NCBI RefSeq assembly: GCF_022809775.1
Contig: NZ_CP094380.1
Coordinates: 434,001-498,000, forward strand
Direction: 5' to 3'
From: Pseudodesulfovibrio tunisiensis
GTDB taxonomy: Bacteria; Desulfobacterota; Desulfovibrionia; Desulfovibrionales; Desulfovibrionaceae
DNA length: 64,000 nt
In this document: in pieces, positions 9,585-17,503 of the stretch
Layout: every line of letters begins with the position of its first letter
Numbering within the stretch: the stretch's first letter is position 1
Program-made: the position numbers and the translations under genes
The notes under the pieces: model-generated
What the model was told of the DNA's origin: nothing
Databases searched by the model: none
What the model saw: only the letters and a program-made list of their open reading frames with translations

Positions 9585-9624
9585 AAGGAAGGCCGCGGGA
9601 TGCAAAAAATCCGCGGCCTTCCTT
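9585..9624. terminator. Hairpin terminator between leuB and the convergent 9637 gene
   Basis: A GC-rich stem of about 15 bp (9585-9600 with 9609-9624), loop A-rich, lies between two convergent genes and most likely ends both transcripts. The arms read AAGGAAGGCCGCGGGA and TCCGCGGCCTTCCTT with one unpaired base. There is no long T run on the plus side, so efficiency there is uncertain. Confidence 0.65.
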
Positions 9625-9636
9625 CGGTGCTGAAAA

Positions 9637-10113
9637 CTATTTCGAGACGGACAGGGAATGCTGGGCGACCTTGTTGGCCTTGAGTGTCTGCTTGGCTGTT
9701 TTCAGGTCGATGAAGCCCAGGGTCAGGGAAACGCCGATGTAGTCCATTTGCAGGACAGACATCTTGTCCAGCACCTTCTGATGCTGTTCCAGCGTGATCT
9801 TCCCCTGCTGGATGAGATAGCGGCTTATCTTGTCGTTGGCGTCTTCCTCGTCGTCGGTGGCGCCCAAATCCCCGGCCGAGATGGTTCTGATGCCTTCCTG
9901 ACTGTTCTGCAGGGTTTGGAGTCTGTTTTCCTTTTCCCTGATTTCCGCTCCCAGACTGCGTTTTCGCGATGCGAGGAAACGGTACTTTTCCTCTATGTTC
10001 CTTTCGCGTTTATCCAGAGTCGACAGCTCGATATTCCGGCTTTGGGACACGACACGGTAAAGCAGGCAGAATGCGATGAAGAGTATGAGTATGAGCGTGA
10101 GCGGCAACCACAT
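9637..10113 (-). CDS. Membrane-anchored coiled-coil protein of unknown function
   Basis: 158 residues, not recognised. One N-terminal hydrophobic helix (LPLTLILILFIAFCLLY, residues 3-19) is followed by a charged heptad-like region (about 30-70, rich in Arg, Glu and Lys). A C-terminal soluble part has an acidic patch (DDEEDANDK) and a helical ISRYLIQQGKITLEQHQ stretch, which resembles the short segment found before type II/IV secretion ATPase-like domains. It lies 3 bp after the 76-residue gene upstream, which has the same layout, so the pair probably works together at the inner membrane. Confidence 0.7.
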   Translation of the reverse strand: MWLPLTLILILFIAFCLLYRVVSQSRNIELSTLDKRERNIEEKYRFLASRKRSLGAEIREKENRLQTLQNSQEGIRTISAGDLGATDDEEDANDKISRYLIQQGKITLEQHQKVLDKMSVLQMDYIGVSLTLGFIDLKTAKQTLKANKVAQHSLSVSK

Positions 10114-10116
10114 GGA

Positions 10117-10347
10117 TCAGTTCCTGTATGACTCTATTTCCGCATCGATTTCGTCCAGCTTGACCTCAAGGGCTGCATTTTCCTGTTCAAGTACGTCGTT
10201 CTTCTTGTTCAGGAGAGCTTCCTTGCCTGCAACCTGACGTTGTCTGCGTTTGACTTCCTCGCTGCAGTTGTAGTGATGGATGAGCAGAACTGCCACCAGC
10301 ACGAAGCTGAGCATGGCGAGAAGCAGATAGAGTGTGCTTGTATCCAT
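10117..10347 (-). CDS. Small membrane-anchored coiled-coil protein of unknown function
   Basis: 76 residues. A hydrophobic N-terminal helix (LYLLLAMLSFVLVAVLLIHH, residues 6-25) is followed by a strongly charged helix predicted to coil (residues 29-72, with regular Glu/Lys/Leu spacing). The topology mirrors the gene immediately downstream, which starts 3 bp after this stop, so they form a two-gene unit. The family is not recognised. Size and layout recall FtsB/FtsL-like small bitopic proteins, but nothing here supports a division role. Confidence 0.65.
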   Translation of the reverse strand: MDTSTLYLLLAMLSFVLVAVLLIHHYNCSEEVKRRQRQVAGKEALLNKKNDVLEQENAALEVKLDEIDAEIESYRN

Positions 10348-10441
10348 GGTTTGCCGTGGGTTGAGGGTGCCGAAATACGGAACCCCGCAAGTCTACCTTG
10401 GGAAGTGCGCCTTGGCAAGGGATGCGGATGCCGTTCCCGAT

Positions 10442-10714
10442 TCAACCGTTCGTGTCTGCCAGCATTGCAAGCCGGGCCAGCTTTTCCCGGCGCGGGAGCT
10501 TCTTGATGGCTGCCTCCATGCGAAGGGCCGTGCTTTTGTCGGCCACTCGGGCGCATGCGGCCATGACGACGGGGCGTCTGGAGCGTGTGTATTTGGATGC
10601 GGTTCCGGCGTTGTGCTGGGAGAGCCTGCGGTCCGGGTCGACTGTCACGCCGCAGTAGAGCGTTTCGTCCGCGCAGCGGAGCAGGTAGACATACCAGTCC
10701 TTTTTGGGGGTCAC
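10442..10714 (-). CDS. GIY-YIG domain protein (YhbQ/UPF0213-like)
   Basis: 90 residues covering a single GIY-YIG nuclease fold. WYVYLLRCADETLYCGVT provides the GIY/YIG-type pair in its YhbQ form (YVY...YCG). The catalytic Arg follows in DPDRRLSQHN, with the conserved Glu in RMEAAIKKL. Standalone proteins of this family are widespread, and their cellular role is unclear (possibly DNA repair or recombination). I chose the GTG at 10714 because GGAG lies 10 nt before it and the domain starts there; the frame is open to 10780, which would add 22 basic residues. Confidence 0.75.
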   Translation of the reverse strand: MTPKKDWYVYLLRCADETLYCGVTVDPDRRLSQHNAGTASKYTRSRRPVVMAACARVADKSTALRMEAAIKKLPRREKLARLAMLADTNG

Positions 10715-10850
10715 GATTTGTGGTCTCCGGGGTTGAAATCGGCCTCTTTCCTTGCGTTTCGAGCTTTCCGCATATATCACCCTTGGCTGTCCATCGAAAA
10801 AAAACTACTTGTGGCCGGATTTCGGCCGTCAGGTCAAGCAGATACATGAT

Positions 10851-12824
10851 ATGTCGAGAATAACTGTTCAATCACTGGAAAAATCCTATGGCGGTGACGC
10901 CGTGTTCACCGACCTCTCCTTTGAAATCGGTCCGGGCATGCGTCTGGCCTTTACCGGGCCGAACGGTTGCGGCAAGAGTACGCTGCTCAAGATTCTGGCC
11001 GAAGTCACCGAACCCGATGCCGGACAGGTCAGCGTGACCAGAGGGGCGCAGGTCGGTTATGTGGCACAGGAATTCGGGGATCGGGATTTGGAGACCCAGC
11101 TTCTGGCATGGGTGCTTTCGGCCCTGCCTTCATGGAACGAGTTCTGGGAGGAGTGGGAAAAGGCCGTTGCCGATCGGGATCAGGCCCGGATCGAGCGGCT
11201 TTCGCACAGACAGGCCGAATTCGAGCAGAAGTTCGGATACAACCCTGATCACAAGGCCCGTGCCATTCTTTCCGGTCTCGGATTTTCCGAGGAGGATTTC
11301 CACAAGAACCTCTCCGGCCTTTCCGGCGGCTGGCGGGAAAGGGCCAAGCTGGCGCGCGTGCTTTTTCAGGGCGCGGACGTGCTGCTTCTGGACGAACCCA
11401 CCAACCATCTCGATCTTGAGGCCGTGGAATGGCTTGAAGACTACCTGCTTAACTACAAGGGTGCGCTTGCATTCGTGGCGCATGATCGCATCTTTCTGAA
11501 TCGCGTGGGTACGCATGTGCTGTTTCTGGGCGGGGGCAAGCCTGTTCTTCGCAAGGGAACCTTTGACGAATTTCTGGATTGGGACGCGGAAAATGCCCGG
11601 CTCCGAGAAAAGGAAGCAGCCAAGCTCTCTGCTAAAATAGAAAATGAATACAGCTATATCCGTCGGTTTCGCGTCAAGGCACGCAAGGCGGCTCAGGCGC
11701 AGAGCAAGCTGAGGAAGGTGGAAAAGCTGGAAACCGAGCTTTCCCGCCTCAAACAGTCGCAAATGACCACCCGGCGGGGGCGGAGCCTGAGCTTCAGCCT
11801 GCCCGAGCCGCATCGCGGGGACAAGGTCGCGCTGTCCGCTGTTGATCTGGAGTTTGCCTACAACGGAAAGTCCGTGTGGCCTCGGCTGAATTTTCAGGTG
11901 TTTCGCGGCAAGAAGATTGCTCTGGCCGCGCCCAATGGTGCAGGCAAGACCACCTTGCTCAAGCTGATTGTGGGTCAGCTTGCGCCTTCGCACGGGCATG
12001 TCTCCGTGGGCACCAATACTCGGATTGGCTATTTCAGCCAGCATCAGGCCGAAATTCTGAATCTCGAAGGCTCGGTCATCGGTGAAATCCGCAGGCTGTC
12101 CGATCCCAATCTGACCGAGGAACAGCTCATGAGCGTGCTCGGTCTGTTCCTGTTGGGCGAACCGTTCTTCGAGCGCAGGGTCAAGGGGCTTTCCGGCGGT
12201 GAAAAGAGCCGTCTGCTGCTTGCCACGCTTTTTCTGGCGCGGGCCAACTTCCTCATTCTCGACGAACCTACCAACCATCTGGACATCGAGACACGGGAAG
12301 GGCTGGTCAGTGCGCTCAAGGATTACGAAGGTACGCTGTTCTTCGTGGCGCATGACCGCTACCTGCTCAACGAGGTCGCCGAAGAGGTGTGGACCCTGAA
12401 CGAGAACGGCCTGTCCCAGTACATGGGCGGGTTCAAGGAGTACCATGCCAAGGAGAAGCAGGCCGCGCTCGAGGCCGAGCGCCCTGCCGAAGTCGTGCCT
12501 CAGAAGCGCAAGTTGACCCGGGAGGAAAAGCGGCGGCAGGCCGAGATTCGCAACGAGCTGTACAAGGAACTTCGTCCCCTGAAAAAGGAATATGACAAGC
12601 TCGAGGTTGATCTGGAAAAATCCCTTGAGGAACAGAGTTCCCTTGAGGAACAGCTCAATGACCCGACCCTGTATGAAAAGCCGGATCAGGCCCTGAAGCT
12701 GAACAACGCCTATCGCGAGGTCTCGGAGTGGGCCGAGCATCTCATGGAACGCATGGCCGAATTGGAGGAGTCCATCGAAGCCGTGAACAGGCGCAAGTCC
12801 GAACTGCTTGGGGAGGACGAATGA
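10851..12824 (+). CDS. ABC-F family ATPase (Uup/YheS-like, ribosome-associated)
   Basis: 657 residues with two tandem ABC ATPase domains and no membrane segments, the ABC-F layout. The first domain has Walker A GPNGCGKST, signature LSGGWRERAK and Walker B LLLDEPTNHLD. The second has APNGAGKTT, LSGGEKSRLL and LILDEPTNHLD. A linker of about 80 charged residues between them (around 250-330) matches the P-site tRNA-interaction motif region. A C-terminal coiled coil (about 540-650) is like Uup/YheS. ABC-F proteins act on stalled ribosomes; the exact subtype is not clear. The start codon has no clear ribosome site. mutT overlaps its stop (ATGA). Confidence 0.88.
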   Translation: MSRITVQSLEKSYGGDAVFTDLSFEIGPGMRLAFTGPNGCGKSTLLKILAEVTEPDAGQVSVTRGAQVGYVAQEFGDRDLETQLLAWVLSALPSWNEFWEEWEKAVADRDQARIERLSHRQAEFEQKFGYNPDHKARAILSGLGFSEEDFHKNLSGLSGGWRERAKLARVLFQGADVLLLDEPTNHLDLEAVEWLEDYLLNYKGALAFVAHDRIFLNRVGTHVLFLGGGKPVLRKGTFDEFLDWDAENARLREKEAAKLSAKIENEYSYIRRFRVKARKAAQAQSKLRKVEKLETELSRLKQSQMTTRRGRSLSFSLPEPHRGDKVALSAVDLEFAYNGKSVWPRLNFQVFRGKKIALAAPNGAGKTTLLKLIVGQLAPSHGHVSVGTNTRIGYFSQHQAEILNLEGSVIGEIRRLSDPNLTEEQLMSVLGLFLLGEPFFERRVKGLSGGEKSRLLLATLFLARANFLILDEPTNHLDIETREGLVSALKDYEGTLFFVAHDRYLLNEVAEEVWTLNENGLSQYMGGFKEYHAKEKQAALEAERPAEVVPQKRKLTREEKRRQAEIRNELYKELRPLKKEYDKLEVDLEKSLEEQSSLEEQLNDPTLYEKPDQALKLNNAYREVSEWAEHLMERMAELEESIEAVNRRKSELLGEDE

Positions 12825-13213
12825 AACCAACTCTGGACGTAGTGGCGGGCATCATCTGGCGCAACGGCTGGTATCTGGCCGTGGAGCGGCCCGAGGGCAT
12901 GCGCATGGCCGGCTGGTGGGAGTTTCCCGGTGGCAAGGTCGATCCCGGAGAAACCCCGGAGCAGGCCGTGGTGCGGGAACTTCAGGAAGAGTTGGGTGTG
13001 ACGGCCGTGGACTGCGAGTTCTGGCGTGAGCTTGTCCATGAATATGAAGACTTTTTTGTCCGTCTGCGTTTTTATCATGTCCGGGATTTTACCGGCACGC
13101 TGACTGCGTGCGAAGGGCAGGACATGGTCTGGGTGGACCCGGCGCATCCCGAGGGCGTGAAATTTCTGCCCGCGGACATTCGTATCGTCGATGATCTGCG
13201 GACCCTTGGCTGA
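12821..13213 (+). CDS. mutT: NUDIX hydrolase, MutT-like (8-oxo-dGTP diphosphatase)
   Basis: 130 residues. The full Nudix box is visible from GGKVDPGETPEQA through VVRELQEELGV (about residues 35-58), including the REXXEE metal-binding core. A MutT-type N-terminal strand pair (VVAGIIWRNGWYLAVERPEG) precedes it. MutT sanitises oxidised nucleotides. The NUDIX substrate is not certain from motifs alone, but length and the WWEFPGGKV motif fit MutT best. It begins inside the last codons of the ABC-F gene, so translation is likely coupled. Confidence 0.85.
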   Translation: MKPTLDVVAGIIWRNGWYLAVERPEGMRMAGWWEFPGGKVDPGETPEQAVVRELQEELGVTAVDCEFWRELVHEYEDFFVRLRFYHVRDFTGTLTACEGQDMVWVDPAHPEGVKFLPADIRIVDDLRTLG

Positions 13214-13335
13214 CGCTGACTGGCGCGGACGTTCAGGGAAATTCGGGATTGAAGGACGCGGAGATACGGAGTATATGTTGGAACTTGCCCGTTTTGCGGG
13301 GGCGGGCGCGAATGTAGAGAGAAAGGAGAGAGTCA

Positions 13336-14208
13336 TTGCGCATCAGTGAACTGATCAGGAGCAAATCCCCCTTTATTTCCTTGGAATTCTTTCCTCCCAA
13401 GGAACAGGAGGCGTGGCCTGCGTTTTTTGACGTCGTGGACAAGCTCAAGTCGCTCGACCCCCTGTTCGCTTCCGTGACCTACGGAGCTGGCGGCGGCACG
13501 CAGGATAATACATTGGAAATCGCCACGCGCATCAAGCGCGACCACGGTCTGGAACCGTTGACGCATCTCACCAGCGTGGGAGCCTCCTCGGAAAAACTGG
13601 AGAATTTTCTGTCCAGCCTTCAGGATGCGGAGATTGAAAACGTGCTCGCCCTGCGTGGCGATCCGCCTCGCGGTTGCGACAATTTCGATTTCGGCTCCCA
13701 GGAATTCCAGCATGCCACGGATCTGATTTCCTTCATCAGAAAACGTTTTCCGGACATGTGCGTGGGCGGAGCCGCCTATCCCGAGCCGCATCCCGAATCC
13801 CCCTCCATTCAGGCCGATCTGGACATGGTGGGGCTCAAGGTCAGGGAAGGAGCCGAGTTTCTCGTGACCCAGCTCTTTTTCGACAACAGGCTCTATTTCG
13901 ACTATGTGGCTCGGCTCAAGGCCATGGGCAGCGACGTGCCGGTGATTCCGGGCGTGCTTCCCATCATGAGCCTGAAATCCGCGAAATTCATTCTGTCCCT
14001 GTGCGGGGCCGCGATTCCCGGCAAATTCCTCAGCGCACTGGAAAAGGCGCATGAGAAGGGTGGGGACGATGCCGTCTACGAACTCGGCATGGACTATGCC
14101 GTGAGGCAGGCACAGGAACTTGTCGACGGTGGCGCTCCGGGCGTGCACCTCTATACGCTGAACCGGGCCGAAGCCTGCCTGGAAATCGGCGGCAAACTCA
14201 AGATCTAG
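13336..14208 (+). CDS. metF: 5,10-methylenetetrahydrofolate reductase
   Basis: 290 residues, flavoprotein TIM barrel that reduces methylene-tetrahydrofolate to methyl-tetrahydrofolate for methionine synthesis. Recognisable segments are SLEFFPPK (residue 15), SVTYGAGGGTQD, LALRGDPP and GGAAYPEPHPES, then FLVTQLFFDN and IPGVLPIMS. The likely start is a TTG at 13336, preceded by AAAGGAGAG at good spacing; no ATG fits as well. asd follows after 20 bp, so methionine and aspartate-family genes are grouped here. Confidence 0.92.
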   Translation: MRISELIRSKSPFISLEFFPPKEQEAWPAFFDVVDKLKSLDPLFASVTYGAGGGTQDNTLEIATRIKRDHGLEPLTHLTSVGASSEKLENFLSSLQDAEIENVLALRGDPPRGCDNFDFGSQEFQHATDLISFIRKRFPDMCVGGAAYPEPHPESPSIQADLDMVGLKVREGAEFLVTQLFFDNRLYFDYVARLKAMGSDVPVIPGVLPIMSLKSAKFILSLCGAAIPGKFLSALEKAHEKGGDDAVYELGMDYAVRQAQELVDGGAPGVHLYTLNRAEACLEIGGKLKI

Positions 14209-14228
14209 ATCGTTTGGGGGAAGATAAC

Positions 14229-15257
<1,029 letters not shown>

Positions 15258-15274
15258 GCACGGAAGCAATTGTG

Positions 15275-15309
15275 TCCGGCAGGCGGCTCGGCCCCTGCCG
15301 GATTTTTTT
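15275..15309 (+). terminator. Rho-independent terminator after asd
   Basis: Perfect 9-bp stem TCCGGCAGG/CCTGCCGGA (15275-15283 and 15294-15302) followed by seven T residues. Confidence 0.85.
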
Positions 15310-15348
15310 ATCCAATACAGCCCGATTGCCGAAACACAAGGAAAGAAC

Positions 15349-16290
15349 ATGGTGAAGACAGCGGACGGCGAGGCTTACCTCAAGGCCATGCTTGAGGCCA
15401 AACGGCCCGGCATCTCGGAGATTCAGGCATTTTACGAACACCGTGTGGGCTTGATCTGCACCGACCCCGGAATGATGCTCATGCCCTGGGACGACCACCT
15501 CGTGCATCGCGGGGACGGCGTGTTCGAAACCATGAAATTCATCGGCGGCAAGCTGTATCAGCTCGAGCCGCACATGGAACGCCTCCAGCGTTCCAGTGAG
15601 GCCATCTACCTCAAGCCGCCGTGTTCCTGGGATCATATCCGGGAAGTCATTCAGGACGTGTGTCGGGCCGGTGGGCAGAAGGACGGACTGGTGCGCGTGC
15701 TCATGGGACGCGGTCCCGGCAGTTTCGGCATCGATGCCCGGGAATGCCCGGAAGCGAGTCTTTATGTGGTCGCCTACAACTTCCATCCCAAGCCCGAGCG
15801 TTTTTACACCGAGGGCGCAAGCGCATTCAAGACGTCCATTCCGGCCAAGCAGGCGTATCTTGCGACCATCAAGTCCATCGACTACCTGCCCAACGTGCTC
15901 ATGAAGCGCGAGGCCGTGGAAAAGGGACACGATTTTCCGTTCTGCTTTGACAAGCACGGTCTGCTGGCCGAAGGCGCAACCGAGAATGTGTGCATCGTGG
16001 ATCAGGACGACAAGCTCCATATCCCGGAATTCACCAATGCCCTTGCCGGGACCACGCTCATGCGGGCCGTGGACCTGATCAAGCACGAGATTCCCATCAT
16101 TTTCCGCGGCATTTCCGAGGATGAAATTCTGGATGCAAAGGAAGTGATTCTCGTGGGAACCAGCGGTGACGCCATTTCGGTTGTCCGCTTCAACGGAATT
16201 CCCATTCACGATGTGCGTCCCGGCCCGGTGGCCAAACGCATCCGCGAATTGTTGATCAGGGATCTGGAGGAGAACGGGCTGCCCTTGTAG
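15349..16290 (+). CDS. Class IV PLP aminotransferase (branched-chain aminotransferase / aminodeoxychorismate lyase-like)
   Basis: 313 residues of the fold type IV aminotransferase family. The catalytic lysine is probably K175 in TIKSIDYLPN. The EGATENVCIV motif and the phosphate-binding GTTLMRAVD and VGTSGDAIS segments are in place. The family covers BCAT (IlvE), D-amino acid aminotransferase and PabC. The unusually hydrophilic N-terminal 30 residues and the divergent sequence do not settle which. The nearby leucine operon makes a branched-chain role plausible but not proven. The ATG at 15349 follows AAGGAAAG. It is monocistronic between two terminators. Confidence 0.8.
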   Translation: MVKTADGEAYLKAMLEAKRPGISEIQAFYEHRVGLICTDPGMMLMPWDDHLVHRGDGVFETMKFIGGKLYQLEPHMERLQRSSEAIYLKPPCSWDHIREVIQDVCRAGGQKDGLVRVLMGRGPGSFGIDARECPEASLYVVAYNFHPKPERFYTEGASAFKTSIPAKQAYLATIKSIDYLPNVLMKREAVEKGHDFPFCFDKHGLLAEGATENVCIVDQDDKLHIPEFTNALAGTTLMRAVDLIKHEIPIIFRGISEDEILDAKEVILVGTSGDAISVVRFNGIPIHDVRPGPVAKRIRELLIRDLEENGLPL

Positions 16291-16318
16291 TGCGTTCTTT
16301 TGGCGCAGACTCTTTTGG

Positions 16319-16344
16319 GCCGCCTCATTCGAGGCGGCTTTTTT
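16319..16344 (+). terminator. Rho-independent terminator after the class IV aminotransferase gene
   Basis: Perfect 8-bp stem GCCGCCTC/GAGGCGGC with an ATTC loop and six T residues. It lies between convergent genes. Confidence 0.85.
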
Positions 16345-16347
16345 CGT

Positions 16348-17241
16348 TCAGAGGTGCGCGACGGAGGATTCGAACTGCCGAATGGCATTTTGCGTTGTGC
16401 GGTGTGCCCCGATTCTGTGAAGAATGTGGTCGTTGAACTGTCTGGTCACATCCAGGGGCCCGGGGATCACCCCCAGCGCATGCGGTGTTGCCCAGGTTTC
16501 GCCACGAAGGTGGCACAGGGCCCAGCGCACGGTGTGGGGGTGAAAGAAGCTCTGGTTGTTGATGACGAGCAGTGCCTTGTTTCGTCCGTCTTCGGCCCGA
16601 GCCTTGAACGACGGCTTGCCCTGTTCGGCGGTGACAAGAGGATAGGGGATGTGGAAAAAGGAGGCTCCGGTCAGTGTCACCTGCACGTGGTAGTCCCATT
16701 CGCGGTATGTGGTGTTGGCGCGAAATCGGATGTCCTGCTCCCATACCGTTCGGCGATAGCAGACTGCCGGGCCGAGAATGTTGCGGGATTGCAATGCCGA
16801 CACCGAGAAACCCGGCAGCTGCACGAATCCCGATTCCGCTGACGATGCATCACGAACAAGGCGGATATAGTCGGAATATACAGCATCAATTTCCGGATTC
16901 TCATCGAAAACCGGCAGAATCGATGTCAGAAACTTGGGGTCGAGACGGGTCTCGGGAGCAAGAAAAAGAAGGTATTGGCTGGACGCCTGCATACCGCCCA
17001 GATTCAGTTGTTCCGAGACCGAAGCCGTTTGCTCGGTTTCCACCAGAGTGACGTTTCGACAGCCGGAAATCTCCTGCCACAGGGAAGACGTGAATCGCGG
17101 GAATGCTGTCGAGGATACCGCAACCACTTCGGTCCGGCTTCGCCCTTCGGATTGTCTTGCCAGGGAGGCGAGCAGTCTGGGCGGTCCGGCCGTGTTTTCC
17201 GTCATAGCGAATATGACCGATAGCAACGTGTTGCGGTTCAT
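16348..17241 (-). CDS. Glycosyltransferase family 2-like protein
   Basis: 297 residues. The N-terminal strand LLSVIFAMTE, the LNLGGMQASSQYLLFL segment with acidic positions after it (APETRLDPKF), and the later EIDAVYSDYIRL fit a GT-A (family 2) glycosyltransferase-like fold. The usual DXD motif is poorly preserved (SDY), so activity is uncertain. The C-terminal part contains YREWDYHVQVTLTGASF, which is typical of the acceptor-side region in this family. The ATG at 17241 follows AAGGAAGG; the frame is open 16 codons upstream. It may belong with surface polysaccharide synthesis, given rfbB/rfbD 3 kb away. Confidence 0.6.
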   Translation of the reverse strand: MNRNTLLSVIFAMTENTAGPPRLLASLARQSEGRSRTEVVAVSSTAFPRFTSSLWQEISGCRNVTLVETEQTASVSEQLNLGGMQASSQYLLFLAPETRLDPKFLTSILPVFDENPEIDAVYSDYIRLVRDASSAESGFVQLPGFSVSALQSRNILGPAVCYRRTVWEQDIRFRANTTYREWDYHVQVTLTGASFFHIPYPLVTAEQGKPSFKARAEDGRNKALLVINNQSFFHPHTVRWALCHLRGETWATPHALGVIPGPLDVTRQFNDHILHRIGAHRTTQNAIRQFESSVAHL

Positions 17242-17503
17242 GTGCAGCCCTTCCTTGGGATTCGGTCTCGTGAAAAGGGGGGATGGCACGATCCGTGTGC
17301 ACTATTCCGGCCCTTCGTAGTCGTTTTATCGGCGGATTAATCGAATTCTTTAGGGCATTGGATTTTTTTCTTGCGCGCCGGCTCAGGTCCCGGCTTGCAC
17401 AGGCTGCATCCTTCACGTATGTTTCGTAAAAAGACGTGTACTGTCGGGATGGTTGTATTTCATGGCCCGGAAACGGATATTTTGTGACCTCTGGTGGTGA
17501 ACC

